A stretch of DNA of 64,000 bases from Aquanectria penicillioides (Eukaryota > Ascomycota > Sordariomycetes > Hypocreales > Nectriaceae), in the NCBI GenBank assembly GCA_003415625.1, contig PYIU01000001.1, positions 5,954,210 to 6,018,209 of the forward strand, read 5' to 3'. The notes beneath the pieces are model-generated. The model searched no databases and was not told the origin of the DNA. It saw only the letters and a list, made by a program, of their open reading frames with translations. The position numbers were made by a program, and so were the translations under genes. Below are positions 58,868-64,000 of the stretch, in pieces (the first letter of the stretch is position 1; the number at the start of each line of letters is the position of its first letter).

Positions 58868-61800
58868 TTTTCTTTTCCCTTTGTTTTGCTTTCGTATTCG
58901 CGATGTTAGAGGCCACTAGTAAGGTGAGGCAAATGCATGTATATTCTGCCTAGATATGCCGTACGATGCAGGTCTCATTCATTATAAACTGAGAAGCGCT
59001 TTTACCCGGCACCTGCCGTTCCCCCAACGAGGCTCCCAAACTGAGGATGGCAAGGTTACATTCGTTTTAATTACCGGTACTCTACCTCTTTGCGCTTGTG
59101 ATGTGGGCTCACCAACGAACCCATCCTGGGAATGGCCGATGAGGCATAGATGAGTTCACAAGGCTGTGTGTGGTATATTTCCTTTTTGGGGCAGCAGTGT
59201 ATGGTTGAATCCAGCATTGAAACCTCAGAGCCGCTTAACCCTGCTGCCCGGCCCCGTAGGCGAGTCCAATGCAAGATTGAATGCACCACATACTGAAGTG
59301 GGCGATTTTAAGGCTCGTAAACTTCGTCATCTGGAGCATCGGATTTATACGGCTGGCTTTCCACTGTGATTGGCAAGCTTGGAGTGAACTTAGGCCGTGG
59401 ACTGCATCAAGCGAACTCACTTAAAAACATTGCGGCAGGATAGCGGTGAACCACGCTTATGTAGATACACCGAAATGGTTAGGTTGTTCATCCCGTGATA
59501 GATTGCGCAACGCAAAAAGCCAGCGCCGACGCCGACGCCGACGCCGGTACGGCAACACCGTACGAGAGGACCGGGACATAGTAAGGGGGGAAAAATATCA
59601 TCCAGGTGGTTGAGCAGCAGACACGAGGTCGCACAGCCAAGGAAAGTTTTCAACACCTTTTTTCTTGAGTTGGTTTATGAATTGTCTATGGCAACCGGTC
59701 TCCGAGCTGTGGACACACTGATACTGTTGAGCTGAATTTGGCGCTGTGGGTATCCCAGTCACCTTTGTCCAAACACCGACCATCATTGGGTCCTGGGCAT
59801 GTATGTTTTTCTCGTACAGCATGCATGGAACGATTTGAATACGAGCAGTTTTGTGCTGCTGGATGCCTTCCAACCTCCAGAATAAAAGCACACAGCACGG
59901 TATTGTATAGCTCACCAGCCGCCAATATTCGACGAATCTATTCATCTTAACTGAGGAGGAGCCTGACGCGTCATTTTCTTGGCAAATGCAAACGCTTACG
60001 TTTTCGTTAAGTCTAAGCTGATGGCGTATGTGGTTGTATCTCATTGAACAGGCCGTGTTCAATCTGGTTGTTATTGAATGGAAAAGTACAGCTCATGGGC
60101 CCTCAGCATCGACACGACATTTAAAGCAGAGATCAACAAAAGAAGATTTACATCAGTATTTCTTGCGATAGCTTGATGTATTTGATGCCCCTAATGTTTC
60201 TGAGTCCTCTTCTTGGGTGCCTCAGTTGGTGCAATCTCTGATGCAGCATATGACGGCATTGAGGCTGTGGCATAACTTGCATGTGGTGGCGCTGATGCCA
60301 ATATTCTTACGTGGACCGTGTTGTCGGGCCATTTGGAAGATTTTGATGCATGAAGACGTACTTGATCGTGCTTGAAAGCCGGCGATGAATGTTGTTGACG
60401 TCATAGGACATTATGATGACTGGGATGTGGGTTGACTGTATGACCACTGCGCCGGGAGATTCATGGCACTTTGCGCATAGAAGGGGATCCTGGCATGTTC
60501 GCCAGAGCAGAGGAGGATTTCATTGCTGTTGATCGGATGCGTAGGTACGTGTTGCAGAAAAAAAAAACATGTCACTTGATGCCTCGAGACTAGGCAATTG
60601 AGGTTCCGCTGATATGAGAATGAATTGACCGAGTATGGACCCGGAACGAAAAATGATCGACAGATAGCTAAGGTCCTTTTCGCTTTGATCGCCGCCAGGA
60701 TATTCTGTAGGTATCCCGTAGTGACCGGTGGATCAGCATGGTGGTGGAGACCACTTCCATTGGCCGTGACGGAGACTGCGGGACAATGTCTTGGAGGGGC
60801 AGTCATTGTCACACCGTTACCACGATAGAATTACAGAAGATTTCACAGATGATCAGTTTACAGAGTACGATGGCATTTGATTAGCTTGTGCTCTATTGGA
60901 GAACGCGGCCTTGGTGTATCTGATGGAGTCTGCTTATCCCGTATTCGCAAGGCCAACCCAGGCGGACGTGTCTCCATAGTGTTGTCGAATTCTTTCCTGC
61001 CTTGTCAATGTCGCCCCACGAGGCAGTTTGTTGGCAGCTGAATTTAATTCCCAGTTTCTGGATGCTAATGTCTCCTGCCACCAGAATGCAGTAGACGGTC
61101 AAGGGGTAACCCAGTTGACAATTGGTGATGACATAGATGGAATGCAGTCAAGTGGTTAGTTTGCGATTTGAAAGTGATCGGTGGTGTGTTCCAGGTGGTT
61201 GGTGTCCGTAGAGGGCCAACACGAAAATACAGCACTGACCATCAATCTTCAGCAACTGATGAGGGGTTGGACCCTTAGGGGCCAAGCTCGTGGTTTGCGA
61301 ACCTGGGGACTCCCTGGTTGTGTTGGCCCGTTGGGTCGGATCCCCACAAAATTGAGAGGAAGGCGACTGCTGAAACGACGTCACAACTGGGAAACATTGA
61401 GTTTAAGCATAAGGTCCGAGCAGAATTAAACCTGCTGATGATGCTTAGAAGATGAGAGTTTTAAAAGCTCTGGATTGCTTTAATTTCCTGGGGATACAAT
61501 TCCAATTTGCCTTTCTTCAAAGAACTGCAGCAGCATGTTCTGTGTCTCCCCTGGTCAGGCTGGCAGCTTACAGCAGCTAGCCGCCCAATCAATGGCCCTC
61601 TCCGGCACTGCCGCTGATATTATTAGACGCCCAACCCCCTGTCATTAGCCGCCCGCTCCTTGTCACCAGCCACCAGCCCTGCAAAATAGCATGTTCAAGC
61701 CCCAATCTCTTCCACTTTGGAAACGCGGCAGTGCGGCAACAGCGACTATTCGGGATGAAACTAAGGCGAGTTCATGTAGCATCACCAACTATCACCAACA

Positions 61801-62352
61801 CCCGACATGGGCTTGTTCCATGATGGATGGTTTCGAATAAGAGAAGTAGGCCTAAAAAGCTGAACAACCAACAAGCCAACCCGCTGTCTTGGTTGGTTTG
61901 TAGCGCCCACTGTAAAAAAGGAAAAAATAATTAAAAAAACCTTTGGGCGCACGGAGTGCAACAGTGAAACCTCTTGCTTCATTGGGCTAATGCAGATCTC
62001 CGGCCGCATCTGTGTCGCCGCCCCATCCAAGGGATCGTATCATGAAGCCCGTGATTTGAGGTGGCGCTGAATCCTGGCGGTGCGACCAACATCGGCCGCA
62101 TACTCGGGTGGCGGGACCTGTGCATGTACTCATGGCCGGCGGCCAAGGTTCCCGCGTCACCCGCATTGAAGTGGATCAAGGATTCGGATTGCCGCCGGAT
62201 GTCGTGAATATAAGAAGCCTTGGTCGATCTCGGTACAGAGAGTCTTTCCTTTTCCAACCCATCAACAACTAAGTTAAGACAGCGATACCTGATTACTCAG
62301 ATCTCATCAACATTCACATTCACATTCACAATCTTCATTACCATTCGCAAAC
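58868..62352. other. Non-coding or uncertain stretch of 3.5 kb
   Basis: No gene can be supported. Several minus-strand frames between 59598 and 61384 are cysteine-containing but lack credible starts, splice signals or family motifs. A GCCGAC hexamer repeats three times at 59525-59546. The right end is the leader of the secreted-protein gene. Confidence 0.45.
62207..62214 (+). promoter_or_regulatory. TATA-like element (AATATAAG) of the secreted-protein gene
   Basis: AATATAAG lies about 140 bases before the ATG at 62353. The 5' leader between them contains three CATTCA units (62311-62328). Spacing and sequence fit a TATA box, but nothing else confirms it. Confidence 0.4.
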
Positions 62353-62978
62353 ATGAAGTTCGCCGCAATCACCTTGTTCCTCACTCTCGTTTCACAGCCC
62401 GCGTGGTCCGCATCGGTGGACATGTGGTCATCACCCCTCAGTGCCCGTGCTGTCCCCGAACACCAGCCCATCGATCCTGAGGAGATCAAGGCACGCCTGG
62501 GAAAGACTCCTGCTCAGTACAAGCCCGAGGAGCGACAAGCCGGAATGGTATGCATACCCCCACTCCTCCTGGAACTAGAAACATTTAGCTGACTGTCTGA
62601 ACTCTCAGGTCTACTTTTGCCGTGACGAGAACTGGGGGCCTCCTTGCTTCATCTACCACGCCGCTCTCAACTACACCTGCAATGAGCTTGGACCAGAGGT
62701 TACTGGCCACATCGGCTCCGTATTTCTTGAGCCCGGTGCCATCTGCCGCTTGACTGAGTAAGTCACATCCGCCGGCGTGATCTTTTAATTGAACAAAACT
62801 AACCAAATACAGGCTCTCAACCGACCAGCGCTGCTCGCCAACGATCAAGTTCTTTGCCTGGCCCGAGACACAGAATGGAACTGCCGACCTGCTCAGTGAA
62901 CAAACTCCCGGTGAACAAAGCAATATTGGAACCTCGACTACACACTTCACCTGTGCCAGATGCACGAACTGCCATTAA
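62353..62978 (+). CDS. Small secreted cysteine-rich protein, effector candidate
   Basis: Predicted 169 residues in three exons: 62353-62547, 62609-62757 and 62813-62978 (phases 0 and 2); the second intron has a GTAAGT donor and an ACTAACC branch point. The N-terminus is a classic signal peptide (MKFAAITLFLTLVSQPAWSA, probable cleavage near residue 20). A charged, cysteine-free segment to about residue 65 could be a propeptide. The mature domain has eight cysteines: VYFCRDENWGPPCFIYHAAL, then YTCNELG, GAICRL, QRCSP and a tail ending CARCTNCH. The pattern of one aromatic-Cys strand followed by a second strand and a repeated GSVFLEPGAICRL-like strand recalls beta-gamma-crystallin-type (Greek key) secreted proteins, but I cannot name a family. 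A role outside the cell, possibly host- or competitor-directed, is only a guess. Confidence 0.78.
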
Positions 62979-63272
62979 TACAAATGGTATCAACAAAAAT
63001 GCAATTGATTTACATCGGATGGGCTGGCTTTTTTCATTTTGGGCAATGCAGGCGGTTACATTGTAATTTTTTTTTGTCTTAGAGGATACCTAATCAGCGG
63101 GAGATTATTAAGTACTCAAACATTAATGAAGAAGCCATGTCTTGTGGTTTCAAATACAACGCGGCATCATGACTCCATCCCGATCCAGACCATAGCCCCA
63201 CCACACCAAACCGCAAAACTTTCAACCCTCCACCAAGGAAAATAACGCACACTCCAGACATCAAATCGGGTG

Positions 63273-63369
63273 GCTTCCGTAGCTCAGTTGGTTAGAGCTT
63301 CGTACTAATACTTCAAACATTCAAGTGTTGGTCATGCGAAGGTCGCAGGTTCAAGCCCTGCCGGGAGCA
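63273..63369 (+). tRNA. tRNA-Ile (AAT) with a 23-nt intron
   Basis: The acceptor stem GCTTCCG pairs with CGGGAGC (one G-U) plus discriminator A. The D stem is GCTC/GAGC with loop AGTTGGTTA. The anticodon stem TCGTA pairs with TGCGA (one G-U). The T arm GCAGG-TTCAAGC-CCTGC includes the B box. The anticodon loop is 30 instead of 7 bases, so an intron at 63311-63333, one base after the anticodon, is required. The anticodon is then AAT (63307-63309), read as isoleucine. The intron contains ATT, which can pair with the anticodon as in eukaryotic pre-tRNA introns. A T-rich stretch near 63392 can serve as the Pol III terminator. Confidence 0.85.
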
Positions 63370-63878
63370 TCAGTCTCACCACGCCCTCCGATTTCTTTTT
63401 GCGTTTGGACCAAACTGACGGCGCCAGCGGGTATTTTTTTTGCAGCTCCCAAGTCTGAAGGAATAATAAAGGAATGATTGATTGACTTATAGAGGACATT
63501 CAGTGCTTGTGAGCGTGACCCTGCTTTAAATACCGAATCTTTCGAAGTGGCACAAACAAGTTTTCTCGTCTTCTTGGATCTTACCTTTTTCTACCACCGA
63601 CTCTTAGGTATTATTTATTAGGGAGCTGGGAATCGCTTTCTGTTTTCCTAGAGAACAAAGAGGGGAGTTAGTAAGGCGCTGGTTATGCGCTGCAGAAACT
63701 ACGACGCACCATTCAACTACTCCCTTCTTCATCTTATTCAAATTCGGCAAGTACTTGTCCAGATAAACAGCCATCGTAACCGACGGCCACCTTGACCCCA
63801 CCCAAATAATCCTCATTCACGCAAATACCTTGGTTTCAGTACAGTCAATTAATATCCACATCCGATATCTTGTTGACG
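63370..63878. other. Intergenic stretch to the right of the tRNA
   Basis: Pol III terminator region and AT-rich sequence. A frame at 63604-63816 on the minus strand has no recognisable features. Nothing else supported. Confidence 0.4.
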
Positions 63879-64000
63879 ATGTCGGGCCGTTTCCTTCTTC
63901 CCGTCACTCATGCAATGTCGTCAAGGAACGGCAACGCCAAACGATCCGCTTCCAACATGGAATCAAACCCTGCCTGTGCTCTGAAGCGATCTTCTATCAT
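63879..64000 (+). CDS. Possible 5' end of a gene leaving the window
   Basis: An ATG at 63879 opens a frame of 40 codons to the window edge without a stop (beginning MSGRFLLPVTHAMSSRNG). Ser, Asn, Lys and Arg dominate. There is no domain to recognise and no proof of expression; it could equally be a chance frame. Confidence 0.25.
   Translation, partial: MSGRFLLPVTHAMSSRNGNAKRSASNMESNPACALKRSSI

Noticed and set aside
1..64000. Repeat-induced point mutation, transposons, CRISPR arrays or integrated viruses
   Set aside because: No long duplicated tracts with C-to-T decay, no transposase, reverse transcriptase or integrase frames, no regular spaced repeats and no viral proteins were seen.

Overview
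The window is nuclear DNA from a filamentous ascomycete, most likely a Sordariomycete and possibly Hypocreales (order-level placement is an inference from protein style only). The genes have short introns of about 50-100 nt with GT-AG ends and branch points such as TACTAAC or GCTAAC. There are fungus-specific families (Zn2Cys6 and DUF3425-bZIP regulators, HAK potassium transporter, Csf1, DUF300) and an intron-containing tRNA. Genes lie on both strands, each with its own long leader. I see no operons, CRISPR arrays, insertion sequences, viruses or transposon proteins.

Layout: DHA1-type MFS transporter (914-2785, +); HAK K+ transporter (3849-6300, -); proline-rich KY-like transglutaminase-fold protein (8293-10394, -); F-box protein (13673-16826, +); mitochondrial NAD-isocitrate dehydrogenase catalytic subunit (17747-19252, -) divergent from exocyst Sec5 (20144-23403, +); BED plus Zn2Cys6 regulator (23967-26190, -) divergent from an EEF1AKMT4-like methyltransferase (26992-27786, +); DUF300/TMEM184-like membrane protein (28494-30373, -) divergent from the giant lipid-transfer protein Csf1 (31231-40966, +); elongation factor 2 (43846-46771, +); an RBM26/27-Rmn1-like RNA-binding protein (47666-50117, +); methylenetetrahydrofolate reductase (50979-52881, -); a DUF3425 bZIP factor (56016-57203, -); a probable GPI-anchored surface protein (58097-58867, -); a small secreted eight-cysteine protein (62353-62978, +); tRNA-Ile(AAT) with a 23-nt intron (63273-63369, +); and possibly the first codons of a gene leaving the window (63879-64000, +).

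Most genes are housekeeping: TCA cycle, exocytosis, translation, folate/methionine metabolism, lipid transfer and RNA surveillance. They do not form one pathway. The right end (56-63 kb) is more accessory, with a regulator, a surface protein and a secreted cysteine-rich protein separated by long empty stretches.

The strongest unexpected signal is a series of seven apparent one-base losses in coding sequence, nearly all in C/G runs. They break the KY-like protein, IDH2, Sec5 (three times), MTHFR and the bZIP gene. In every case one added C or G rejoins two well-conserved halves. Several of these genes are essential or nearly so in related fungi, so a systematic base-call or assembly error is the simplest reading. 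True lesions remain possible and would be biologically striking. I found no convincing new multi-gene system.
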